Source: Rhizobium chutanense (GTDB lineage Bacteria; Pseudomonadota; Alphaproteobacteria; Rhizobiales; Rhizobiaceae). From it: a stretch of DNA of 43,233 bases. The stretch spans positions 1-43,233 of the forward strand of contig NZ_NWSV01000037.1 of NCBI RefSeq assembly GCF_002531935.1. Reading direction: 5' to 3'. The notes beneath the pieces were generated by a model, which was not told the DNA's origin, did not search any database, and saw only the letters and a list, made by a program, of their open reading frames with translations. This document shows, in pieces, positions 7,460 to 16,200 of the stretch (position 1 is its first letter; every line of letters starts with the position of its first letter). A program made the translations under genes and the position numbers.

Positions 7460-8740
7460 ATGGCTTTTTCGAGCATAGACGAGGCGATCCAGGCGATCGC
7501 GGCAGGCAAAATGGTTATCGTGGTCGATGACGAGAACCGCGAAAATGAGGGCGACATTGTTGTTGCTGCTGAAAAAACAACAGCTGAGCATATCGCTTTC
7601 ATGATGAGGTTTGCGAGAGGCTTGATCTGCGTTCCGCTCCCGGCTGAGCGTCTCGACGATCTTGAAATCCCCCTAATGGTGACACGTAATTCGGACTCGC
7701 TGCAGACGGCATTTACCGTCTCCGTCGATTACAACCGCGGTACGACAACAGGGATTTCAGCAGAAGATCGAGCAGCAACCGTTAGGTCGCTCATTGATCC
7801 GGAGACCCGGCCGGAAGACCTTTCGCGGCCAGGTCACGTCTTCCCATTGCGCGCAAATCGTCTCGGCGTCTTAGGTCGTCCTGGCCACACTGAAGCCGCC
7901 GTGGATCTTGCGCGCTTGGCGGGCCTGGTGCCGGCTGGTGTCATCTGCGAGATCGCCAATGATGATGGGTCCATGTCGCGACTGCCAGATCTCGAGAAGT
8001 TCGCGAACACCCACGGCCTACACATAATAGCGATCGACGCTTTGATTGAGTACTGCAGGAGCCACGATCCTAAGGTCAAGCGTTACGCGCAATCTCGTAT
8101 GCCAACGCGATTTGGTGAATTCAATGCGATCGCCTACCGCGACGCATTGACTGGAACGGAACACGTAGCATTGACACTTGGTGAGCTACGCGAACAAGAC
8201 GACGTTTTGGTGCGCGTGCACTCTGAATGTCTGACAGGGGAGGCCTTCCGCTCCCTGCGCTGCGACTGTGGCCAACAACTCGAAATGGCTCTTCGGGCGG
8301 TCCAGCTAGCCGGTGCGGGTTGCGTGATTTATATGCGCGGCCAAGAGGGACGTGGCATCGGCTTGGGAAATAAGATCGCCGCCTACAGTTTGCAGGATCA
8401 TGGTTTTGACACTCTCGAAGCCAATCGGGCGCTCGGCTTTGCATCCGATTCCCGTAACTACGACGCCGCTGCGGAAATCATCCGCGACCTCGGTATCAGG
8501 ACGATCCGCCTACTTACCAATAGTCCCACAAAAATCGAGGCGCTCCAAACTTCAGGCGTAATCGTGTCGTCCCGCCAGAGTCTGATCGCCGCGTCAAGCG
8601 CGTCGAACATCACCTATCTTCAGACAAAGCGAGATCGATTTGGCCACCTTTTAGACCAAGACGCATCAATTGAACGCGTCGGTGGTGACAACGTCGTTTC
8701 GGTGTTGAATGCGCAGGTTTTCTCGGGACTGCTGGGGTAG
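7460..8740 (+). CDS. ribBA: Bifunctional DHBP synthase / GTP cyclohydrolase II
   Basis: A 426-residue two-domain riboflavin enzyme. The N-terminal RibB domain (about 1-205) has DDENRENEGDIV, TTTGISAEDRA and PGHVFPLRA...GHTEAAVDLARLAG. The C-terminal RibA domain has the zinc site C257-X10-C268-X-C270 in HSECLTGEAFRSLRCDCG and GQEGRGIGLGNKIAAY. RibB makes 3,4-dihydroxy-2-butanone 4-phosphate from ribulose 5-phosphate; RibA opens GTP. Both feed riboflavin, FMN and FAD synthesis. GCAGGAGG lies just ahead of ATG 7460. A plasmid copy next to flavin reductases probably raises flavin supply for the monooxygenase. I see no clear FMN riboswitch in the short upstream gap. Confidence 0.93.
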   Translation: MAFSSIDEAIQAIAAGKMVIVVDDENRENEGDIVVAAEKTTAEHIAFMMRFARGLICVPLPAERLDDLEIPLMVTRNSDSLQTAFTVSVDYNRGTTTGISAEDRAATVRSLIDPETRPEDLSRPGHVFPLRANRLGVLGRPGHTEAAVDLARLAGLVPAGVICEIANDDGSMSRLPDLEKFANTHGLHIIAIDALIEYCRSHDPKVKRYAQSRMPTRFGEFNAIAYRDALTGTEHVALTLGELREQDDVLVRVHSECLTGEAFRSLRCDCGQQLEMALRAVQLAGAGCVIYMRGQEGRGIGLGNKIAAYSLQDHGFDTLEANRALGFASDSRNYDAAAEIIRDLGIRTIRLLTNSPTKIEALQTSGVIVSSRQSLIAASSASNITYLQTKRDRFGHLLDQDASIERVGGDNVVSVLNAQVFSGLLG

Positions 8741-8954
8741 AGACCACTCCGAACCACGGGTCTGCCACAGTTTGTCATGGCCTGTGTGGATACGTCGTAG
8801 ACGCGGCCTGTAGCGAATGAATGGTAATGTTTTACGGCTGCGCTGCCGCACCGTTTGCTTCGGAGGAAAAGAATTCGGCTTGCTCGAAAGAAATTTCGAC
8901 AAGTCAGGGCAAAAGTTCCATAAATATGCTTATGCGATCTGTTATAACATAACA

Positions 8955-9045
8955 TGAATTGGACCGAGGAAGAGACTTCAACTCCCCAGCCTCCTCCCGA
9001 GGCAACTGGCTGCCGTCGACCAGGTCCCGGCGGCAGCCCTTTTTT
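8955..9045 (+). ncRNA. Candidate trans-acting sRNA with anti-Shine-Dalgarno motif (alpha-r14-like)
   Basis: A 404-base gap between ribBA and the next gene holds a candidate sRNA. A TATAAC box (8943-8948) is followed by a transcript able to form GAAG-AGA-CTTC, then a small hairpin GCCTC-CTCCC-GAGGC whose loop carries the anti-SD sequence CCTCCTCCC, then a strong terminator. This order resembles the alpha-r14 (NfeR1/Smr14C) family of rhizobial sRNAs, which block ribosome binding on many mRNAs. The 5' end is inferred from the -10 box and is uncertain. Family membership is from memory of the architecture, not an alignment. Confidence 0.45.
9008..9045 (+). terminator. Rho-independent terminator
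   Basis: Stem GGCTGCCG (9008-9015) pairs with CGGCAGCC (9031-9038), followed by C and six T. It would end the candidate sRNA and any read-through from ribBA. Confidence 0.8.
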
Positions 9046-9144
9046 CTTGGCGCATCGCCACCTTCCCTTCCACGGATGTTTCAATAGGGGCATTCGGCAC
9101 CACGCCCCCCACCGACTACGGCGCAACCAACCGCGATTTTTGTC

Positions 9145-9345
9145 ATGAAGGAATGGATACTTTCGCCGCTTGAAAAGACCTGCCTTCGATGGATTTCTCA
9201 AGGCAGGACAATTGCCGAGATCGCGTTGCTTGAGGGCAAAAGCGTCACCGAGATCGAAGGTTACCTCCAGCGCGCGCTTGCCACGCTGGAGGCAGGATCA
9301 ACGGAAGAAGCTCTCGATAAGGCCAATCTCTTGGAGCCAGAGTGA
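9145..9345 (+). CDS. Small LuxR-type helix-turn-helix protein
   Basis: A 66-residue protein consisting almost only of a GerE/LuxR-type HTH: LSPLEKTCLRWISQGRTIAEIA, then LLEGKSVTEIEGYLQRALATLEA, the order of scaffold and recognition helix in LuxR-family C-termini. It lacks a sensor or receiver domain, like other stand-alone HTH proteins of rhizobia. No convincing ribosome-binding site precedes ATG 9145, which lowers certainty about the start. It precedes the AraC-family gene and may act on the same promoters; its targets are unknown. Confidence 0.6.
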   Translation: MKEWILSPLEKTCLRWISQGRTIAEIALLEGKSVTEIEGYLQRALATLEAGSTEEALDKANLLEPE

Positions 9346-9424
9346 ATGACTCCGCTGAAGGGATTGAGAACGAAGAATCGCCGCGCGCTCGCTCCGCTGG
9401 GTTTGGCAACTCTTGGAGGGTTCG

Positions 9425-10390
9425 TTGCCGTATCGTGCGCACTCGAAATTTGCAATTGATCAGGCTGATGGCGGTCGGATGCTGGCGCACGACGCGAGCG
9501 CGTTGATTTCGACAAGATTTGAACCGCTTAGCCATTGGAAGGCCGTCGAGGACGGCCACTACATCGTCGGCCGTTTCAGCGCATCGAAGGTAAGGTGTCG
9601 TTCGGCCCTGAAACAGGCGTTCGACGGCGCTCCCGACGCCTATGTTCTTTACCTGCCGTTCCCCAATGCATTGCCCGAAAGCTGTGCCGGTGCGCAACGC
9701 TTCACCACGCGAAAATTCGGTTTTCTGGAAGATCTTTCGCAGTTCGATCAACTGACCGCTGATGAACATCCGAGCTATATCGCCCTGTCCTTCGAAAAGG
9801 CCGCGATGGTTCAGCAGGTGAGCGAACTGCTTAATGGTCCTGTGATGGCAGACCTTCAATTCGACCGCGTCGTCGATCTGGCCACCGAAAAGGGTTTGCG
9901 CTTAGCGGCGCTCGGCCATCTCGTCTGGAGTTGCGTCAATCTATCCGACGCGGATCGATTGGCGCCGGCCGCCCTCGAGCGCCTGTTTCAGGCGACGATG
10001 ATCGCCCTTCTGGAGGTTGCTCCTAATAGCTACATGCCGCAACTGGAGCGGCCCGTCTCACCGGCTGTCTCCTGGCATGTGAAACGCGCGATCGATTACA
10101 TGCATGCCAACCTCTCGCAACCCATTACGGTCGCCCGGATCGCGGCCGAGACGGGTACAAGCGTCAGGGCATTGCAGACGGCTTTCCAGCGGTTCAAGGG
10201 CACGACGCCTTTGGGCTTTCTCAGAATGATCCGCCTCGAAGCTGCGCGACGAGCGCTCACGGACGATGGCGGCGCACGATCGATCGCCGATGTGGCGCGC
10301 AATGCAGGGTTCACCCATATGGGGCGGTTCGCCGCCGCCTATTATCAAGCTTTCGGCGAAGCGCCTTCGGAAACGGTCCGGATGCGCTGA
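9425..10390 (+). CDS. AraC-family transcriptional regulator
   Basis: A regulator of about 321 residues. The C-terminal third has two HTHs: RAIDYMHANLSQPITVARIAAETGTSVRALQTAFQRFKG, then TPLGFLRMIRLEAARRAL...SIADVARNAGFTHMGRFAAAYYQAFGEAPSE. The N-terminal part (FSASKVRCRSALKQAFDGAPDAYVLYLP) resembles the AraC-binding-like ligand domain of catabolic regulators. A TTG at 9425 with GGAGGG just upstream is the chosen start; ATG 9479 is the alternative. As the only full regulator beside the metabolic genes it may control one of them, but its sites are not identified. Confidence 0.88.
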   Translation: MPYRAHSKFAIDQADGGRMLAHDASALISTRFEPLSHWKAVEDGHYIVGRFSASKVRCRSALKQAFDGAPDAYVLYLPFPNALPESCAGAQRFTTRKFGFLEDLSQFDQLTADEHPSYIALSFEKAAMVQQVSELLNGPVMADLQFDRVVDLATEKGLRLAALGHLVWSCVNLSDADRLAPAALERLFQATMIALLEVAPNSYMPQLERPVSPAVSWHVKRAIDYMHANLSQPITVARIAAETGTSVRALQTAFQRFKGTTPLGFLRMIRLEAARRALTDDGGARSIADVARNAGFTHMGRFAAAYYQAFGEAPSETVRMR

Positions 10391-10681
10391 GTTTCCGGTC
10401 GACGGGTAGGGGAAGGCGGAACGATCGTTGCTGCTGAGGCGGCGAGGAACTGCCACAAGTTCGATAGGCGTGCGTGGAACTTCATCTCCTGCGGAAGCAG
10501 CCCAATCCCGCTCTTTGTGATGGCGTCCTGGCCCGGCGCCGGATCTTCCACGATCAACCCGTAAAGGGTCCGCTAGCGAGCTGCGGCCGCTTCGGCTTTG
10601 CCTCGCGGTGATCGCGCCCGTCGTCGGGCCTTTTGAGGAGCCATCGAGCGGGATTGGCCCGCTCCCGAAGGAGCCTCTCAT
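10391..10681. other. Intergenic region before the plasmid block
   Basis: About 290 bases without a supported gene. A minus-strand reading frame at 10345-10557 looks protein-like in part but has no recognisable family or ribosome site. Near the right end GAGCGGG (10646-10652) pairs with CCCGCTC (10658-10664), just before the AAGGAG of the next gene, which could affect its translation. This is the apparent boundary between the metabolic segment and the plasmid housekeeping genes. Confidence 0.5.
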
Positions 10682-10858
10682 ATGTCGCACGACCTCTCTC
10701 TCGCCCAGTCCCACGCCTTCCAGCTCTCCCGCGACCTCATGGTCCCGGTCACCGTCTTCGAAGTCGACGGCGAATACGGCGTTCTTCCCTCTGACGAGAT
10801 CGACGCCGACGATGACCTCGCGATCATTCACGAATTCCACCCTTGGCAGGCTCATTGA
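10682..10858 (+). CDS. Small conserved-looking acidic plasmid protein
   Basis: A 58-residue frame starting MSHDLSLAQSHAFQLSRDL and ending HEFHPWQAH. GAAGGAG lies 9 bases before ATG 10682. It is acidic in its second half (DEIDADDDL) and has no membrane segment. I do not recognise the family. The good ribosome site, wobble-position GC bias and position at the head of the plasmid block argue that it is real. Confidence 0.6.
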   Translation: MSHDLSLAQSHAFQLSRDLMVPVTVFEVDGEYGVLPSDEIDADDDLAIIHEFHPWQAH

Positions 10859-11035
10859 GCCGGCGTTGTGCCTTCGGCGTGCCGCTTGCGAGCGGCAGGC
10901 CGCAAGGGAGGCTGCGCCGCGGCCGGGCATTGCATGATCCGACAATTGTCAGCCGCGCCCTTGCGGCCTTTGCTCTTCGCGGCTGGTGGAAGTGCGCCGT
11001 GAAACGACGTGCAAGGAAGGCAGAGAGGAAGAGGC

Positions 11036-12064
11036 ATGAACAGAGAAGAAATTGAGGCGTTACGCGAGCGGGTGAGCTGTGCGGCTGTTCTTGAGCAGGC
11101 GGGCTTCGCCATCGATCTTAAGGAAAGTACGCGGCGGGCGCTGAAGTTTCGCCGAGCAAGCGAGATCATCATCGTCACCCATGAGGGGCGCGGATGGTTC
11201 GACCCCCTCAGCGATGCGAAAGGCGATGTGTTCGGACTTGTCGAACATCTCGATCATGTCGGGTTTTTGGAAGGCGCCGGAAGGGTCGCCGATCTCGTCG
11301 GTTTCGCAGTCACGGAGCCGCAATGGCAGACGCCGCGGCCTGATCAAGACTACGACCTTTCTCTGCTCGAGCGTTGGCAGGCTCGCCGCCGTCCCTGGCC
11401 CAGCTCATCGACCTGGGTCTATCTCAAGGATGAGCGCTTTCTGCCAGCCACTTTGCTCCGCGCCACAATTCGCCAGGACCGCCTGCGAGAAGGTCCATAT
11501 GGCAGCGTGTGGGCGGCGCATACGGACAAAGCCGGGATTGTCACCGGCTGGGAGGCGCGAGGGCCGGAATATCGGGGCTTTGCCTCCGGAGGAACGAAGG
11601 TTCTCTTCCGTCTGGGGCCGGACACAGCGTTGCGCCTGGCTGTCACCGAAGCTGCGATCGACGCCATGAGCCTCGCCGCCATCGAAGGGCTGCGCGATGG
11701 AACAGTCTATCTCAGCACCGGTGGCGGATGGTCGCCATCGACGGACGCGGCGCTGCGGCAGATGGCGTCGCGACCCGATGCTCTCCTCGTCGCCGCGACA
11801 GATGCCAATCCGCAGGGAGAGACATTTGCCGAGCGGTTGCGGGCGCTCGCTGACGAGGTCGGCTGCGACTGGTCGCGGCTCCGCCCGCCCGCGGAGGACT
11901 GGAACGAGGCCCTGAAAATCAGGGAGAAAGAAAAGAGGGAAAGAAAGGAAGGCGGCGTGCCGCATTCGCGCCGCCCGCGTCAAGGGAAGCTTCGCCCGGG
12001 CGAGCCGGCCCTTGACCCGGCCGGCCGCGATGCCGGCGACCCGGGAGGTGTCATGAAGGACTGA
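11036..12064 (+). CDS. TOPRIM domain protein with DUF3991-like N-terminus
   Basis: A 342-residue protein. The N-terminal 120 residues (EEIEALRERVSCAAVLEQAGF, then GRGWFDPLSDAKGDVFGLVEHL) resemble the DUF3991/CHC2-like segment found before TOPRIM in plasmid proteins. The TOPRIM core follows: LRLAVTEAAIDAMSLAAIEG supplies the catalytic Glu and LLVAATDANPQGE the acidic D-x-D-like turn. TOPRIM folds occur in primases, topoisomerases and nucleases. The charged tail (EKEKRERKEGG) is low complexity. GAGAGGAAGAGG precedes ATG 11036. It probably acts on plasmid DNA as a primase-like or nicking factor; the activity is inferred. Confidence 0.75.
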   Translation: MNREEIEALRERVSCAAVLEQAGFAIDLKESTRRALKFRRASEIIIVTHEGRGWFDPLSDAKGDVFGLVEHLDHVGFLEGAGRVADLVGFAVTEPQWQTPRPDQDYDLSLLERWQARRRPWPSSSTWVYLKDERFLPATLLRATIRQDRLREGPYGSVWAAHTDKAGIVTGWEARGPEYRGFASGGTKVLFRLGPDTALRLAVTEAAIDAMSLAAIEGLRDGTVYLSTGGGWSPSTDAALRQMASRPDALLVAATDANPQGETFAERLRALADEVGCDWSRLRPPAEDWNEALKIREKEKRERKEGGVPHSRRPRQGKLRPGEPALDPAGRDAGDPGGVMKD

Positions 12065-12130
12065 AGAGGATGGCAAGGTCGATAGGACAGTGCTGCGCTT
12101 CGGTCCGGAACCATCTCGAAGGAACCGCAG

Positions 12131-12736
12131 ATGAATCCCTCTCCCGCAATCCGCAAAATCTTCCAGGGCGTCGCGTCACGCCAGCAAATGTTCCGCATGT
12201 TCGACCGGCACGCCCAGCGTCCGAACCGTTGGGAAGGCGACGCCTCGCCTCTCTATGCGGGCGAATGGTTCGAGATGGGCGAGGCCGAGCACGACTATAT
12301 GTTCGAGATCCTGCCACCGCTTTGGATCCGCGGCTCGATGTTCGCCATGCGCGAGTTTCTGACGGGTTCGGTGACATCGGTGTTCTTCGCCTTGCGGTTC
12401 GACGGCGTCATCCGCCATTTCCATGGCTATTGCGATCTTTCCGACAGGGAGACCGTCGAGCGTATGCGCGTGGCGATCATCGAGCGCGAAAGCCGGCCGG
12501 TGCGGCCTATGACGCGTGAGGAACGCCTGGAGCATATCTGGAGCATCACGGCGGACGACTATCGTGGCTATGCCGGCGATCGCTGGGACGAAGCCGCGCG
12601 CGGCAAGCGCACGATCATGCTCTACGGCGGCGCAGCGGGCAGCACTCTGAAACTACTAAACGATCTGACGGACGACGAGATCGCGGCCAAGCTGCCGGTG
12701 CAATTGCGCCAGCTCCCCTCGCCGATCGCTGCATGA
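12131..12736 (+). CDS. DUF1419 family protein
   Basis: A 201-residue protein matching the rhizobial plasmid family DUF1419: it starts MNPSPAIRKIFQGVASRQQMFRMF, then SPLYAGEWFEMGEAEHDYMFEILPPLWIRGSMFAMREFLTGS and IRHFHGYCDLSD. The function is unknown. No membrane segment or catalytic motif is visible. It sits between the TOPRIM protein and a DUF3085 protein, a combination typical of this plasmid block. Confidence 0.8.
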   Translation: MNPSPAIRKIFQGVASRQQMFRMFDRHAQRPNRWEGDASPLYAGEWFEMGEAEHDYMFEILPPLWIRGSMFAMREFLTGSVTSVFFALRFDGVIRHFHGYCDLSDRETVERMRVAIIERESRPVRPMTREERLEHIWSITADDYRGYAGDRWDEAARGKRTIMLYGGAAGSTLKLLNDLTDDEIAAKLPVQLRQLPSPIAA

Positions 12737-12748
12737 AGGAGGTCCGTT

Positions 12749-13150
12749 ATGCTTTCCTTCCCGCTCACATCGGTCCGCGACGTCATCGCGCGCGGCCGCG
12801 CCGATGCGGAAGCCCATGGCGGCTTTCGCAACCCCTACTACGGCCTGCGCCCTGGCAAGGACGAACAGCCGGGTCTCTGGCTCGTCGGCGACCAGGGGGT
12901 CTATCTGATGTCCAATGGCAAACTGCCCGAGGGTGCCAAGCCTTTGGTGGTCTATGCCGCGGAATGCGATCCTCGCACCAATGACGACTGGTTCGCTGTC
13001 AAACGCCGGACCTTCGGCGGCGACGACGGGGTCGATTTCATCGATGCGGAACAGCTCGAAGCGATGATGGCGGCGGCCCCGGAGGCGACGCACCTGCGTA
13101 TCGCGTTCCTTCAAGACTCGATGCAGTTCGTCCTGGTCGCGAAGCCTTAA
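12749..13150 (+). CDS. DUF3085 family protein
   Basis: A 133-residue protein with the DUF3085 pattern LSFPLTSVRDVIARGRADAE and LWLVGDQGVYLMSNGKL. Function unknown. GAAGGAGG overlaps the end of the preceding gene, and ATG 12749 lies 12 bases after its stop, so translation is probably coupled. Middle residues are acidic (DGVDFIDAEQLEAMM). Confidence 0.78.
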   Translation: MLSFPLTSVRDVIARGRADAEAHGGFRNPYYGLRPGKDEQPGLWLVGDQGVYLMSNGKLPEGAKPLVVYAAECDPRTNDDWFAVKRRTFGGDDGVDFIDAEQLEAMMAAAPEATHLRIAFLQDSMQFVLVAKP

Positions 13151-13269
13151 GGCTCTCGCGACCGGCCCGGCCCGTTTGGCCACCAATCCCAAAACCCCTG
13201 AGTGTCCTTCAGTCCCGCCGGTCCTTCCCGCGGGGTGATGACGCTCGCCCATTTCCCGAGGAAAATTTC

Positions 13270-16200
13270 ATGAGCAACGATCCCTTCACTCTCGACATGT
13301 TCGGCAGCAGCGCGCTGTCGTCCGGCCTCGGCCTGGGCGTCACAGCATTCGGCGGCTTCGAGCCGGTCGCAGCCAGTGACGACGACCCCGAACCGACGCC
13401 GCCCTCTCCTGCCCCGGCTTTGCCGGTCGCGGCGATTGAACCTCCGGCGCCCCGGCGGCAGGGCAACCGGTGCAACTTCTACCTCGACGATGCGGATCGA
13501 GGCTTGGCCGTATCCTGGAAGGATCGCGCCCGCGCCAATGTTGCTGCGATCCTGATCGCGAATAGCATCGAAAAGCAGGATCGACCAGCCACTCCGAAAG
13601 AGCAGGCGCAACTCGTCCGCTTCACCGGCTTCGGCGCCTCGGAGCTGGCGAACACGATGTTCCGCCGCCCTGGCGAGATCGACTTTCGCGCCGGCTGGAG
13701 CGAACTCGGTGGCTCGCTCGAAAGCGCTGTTTCGGATGCCGACTACACGTCGCTCGCTCGTTGCACACAATATGCCCATTTCACACCGGAGTTCATCATC
13801 CGGGCAATCTGGTCGGGCTTGCAGCGGCTCGGCTGGCGTGGCGGCCGCGCGCTCGAGCCCGGTATCGGCACGGGCCTGTTTCCAGCTCTCATGCCGGCCG
13901 TGTTCCGGGACAAAACCTTCGTCACCGGCGTCGAGCTTGACCCGGTCACTTCCAGAATCGTCCGGCTGCTGCAGCCGAAGGCCCGCATCATCACCGGCGA
14001 CTTTGCGCGCACCGATCTGGCGCCGATCTATGATCTCGCGATCGGCAATCCACCCTTCTCCGATCGGGCCGTCCGGTCAGACCGGGCCTATCGCTCGCTC
14101 GGCCTCCGGCTGCACGACTACTTTATCGCCCGGTCGATCGACCTGCTGAAACCCAGCGCACTCGCCGCTTTCGTCACCAGTTCCGGCACGATGGACAAGG
14201 CGGACGCGACAGCGCGAGAGCACATCGCCAAAACCGCCGACCTGATCGCCGCGATCCGACTACCGGAGGGCAGCTTCCGCCGCGACGCCGGCACGGATGT
14301 CGTGGTCGATCTTCTCTTCTTCCGCAAGCGCAAAGTCGCGGATGCCGAGGGCGACTTGTCGTGGCTCGATCTTGAGGAACTGCGGCCCGAAAGCCGAGAC
14401 GAAGGTGCAATTCGCGTGAACCGCTGGTTCGCGCGGCATCCCGAATTCGTGCTCGGCAATCACGCCCTCACCTCCGGACCCTTTGGCGAAACCTACACCT
14501 GCCGGCCGCGCGCTGAGGAGGATCTGCAGCTGGCTCTCGAGGATGCCATCCGGCGCCTTCCCGAAGGCCGCTATGACGGCGAGCCGACCGCAATCGACAT
14601 CGACCTCGAGGATGAGCTTGGCGAGATCGTCGACCTTCGCCCAGGCGACGCCAAGGTCCGTGAGGGTAGCTTCTTCATCGACAACAGGCACGGTCTGATG
14701 CAGATGGTCGACGGATCTCCGACAGCCGTGATCTTGCGAAAAGGGCGATCAGGCGAAGGCCTGTCCGAAAAGCACGTCGGCATCATCAAGAAGCTGATTC
14801 CGATCCGCGACGCCGTGCGCGAGGTGCTGAAGGCCCAGGAGCAGGATCGGCCGTGGCGCGATCTGCAGGTTCGCCTGCGCATCGCTTGGTCGAGCTTCGT
14901 GCGCGACTTCGGACCGATCAACCACACCGCGGTCTCGATCAGCGAGGATGAAGAATCCGGCGAGGTGCGCGAAACCCACCGCCGCCCGAACCTGCAGCCC
15001 TTCCTCGACGATCCCGATTGCTGGCTGGTCGCTTCGATCGAGAATTACGACCTCGACACCGATACGGCAAAACCAGGCCCGATCTTTTCGGAGCGTGTGA
15101 TTTCGCCGCCTGCCCCGCCCGAAATCACCAGTGCCGCGGACGCGCTGGCCGTCGTGCTCAACGAACGCGGTCGCGTGGACGTCGAGCATATCGCTGAGCT
15201 GTTGCACAGGCCCGCCGATGCGGTCGTCGACGAACTCGGTGACGCAATTTTCCGGGATCCGGCCGACGGTTCGTGGCAGACGGCGGACGCCTATCTCGCC
15301 GGTCCGGTCCGCACCAAGTTTGCCGTCGCTGAAGCTGCCGCGGCGCTGGATCCAGCCTACGAGCGCAACGTCCGCGCGCTTCAGGCAGTCCAACCCGCCG
15401 ACCTTCGTCCCTCCGATATCACCGCGCGCCTCGGTGCGCCGTGGATTCCTGCCAGCGATGTCGTGGCTTTTGTAAAGGAGATGATGGGTGCCGAGATCCG
15501 GATCTACCACATGCCGGAGCTTGGGAGCTGGACCGTCGAGGCACGGCAGCTTGGCTACAGTGCCGCCGGCACATCCGAATGGGGCACAAGCCGCCGCGAT
15601 GCCGGTGAACTGCTCGCCGATGCGCTGAACAGCCGCGTGCCGCAGATCTTCGACGTCTACAAGGATGCCGGCGGCGAGCGCCGGGTCCTGAACGTTGTCG
15701 ACACCGAGGCGGCGCGCGACAAGTTGCAGAAAATCAAGGAAGCCTTCCAGAACTGGGTCTGGACCGATCCCGATCGCACCGACCGCCTGGCGCGGGTCTA
15801 TAACGACCGGTTCAACAATCTCGCGCCAAGACGTTTCGACGGCTCGCATCTCAAACTTCCGGGCGCCTCGGGCGCCTTTGTTCTTTATGGGCACCAGAAA
15901 CGCGGTATCTGGCGGATCATCTCCTCCGGATCGACCTATCTTGCGCATGCCGTCGGCGCCGGCAAGACGATGACGATGGCAGCTGCCATCGAGGAGCAGC
16001 GCCGCCTGGGGCTGATCGCCAAGGCCATGCTCGTCGTCCCCGGCCATTGCCTGGCACAGGCGGCGCGCGAGTTCCTGGCGCTCTACCCGAATGCCCGCAT
16101 CCTCGTCGCCGACGAGACGAACTTTACCAAGGACAAGCGCGCCCGCTTCCTGTCGCGCGCAGCGACGGCGACGTGGGATGCGATCATCATCACGCACTCG

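Noticed and set aside
10345..10557. Minus-strand frame of 70 residues
   Set aside because: Partly protein-like but without ribosome site or family match, and it overlaps the end of the AraC gene.
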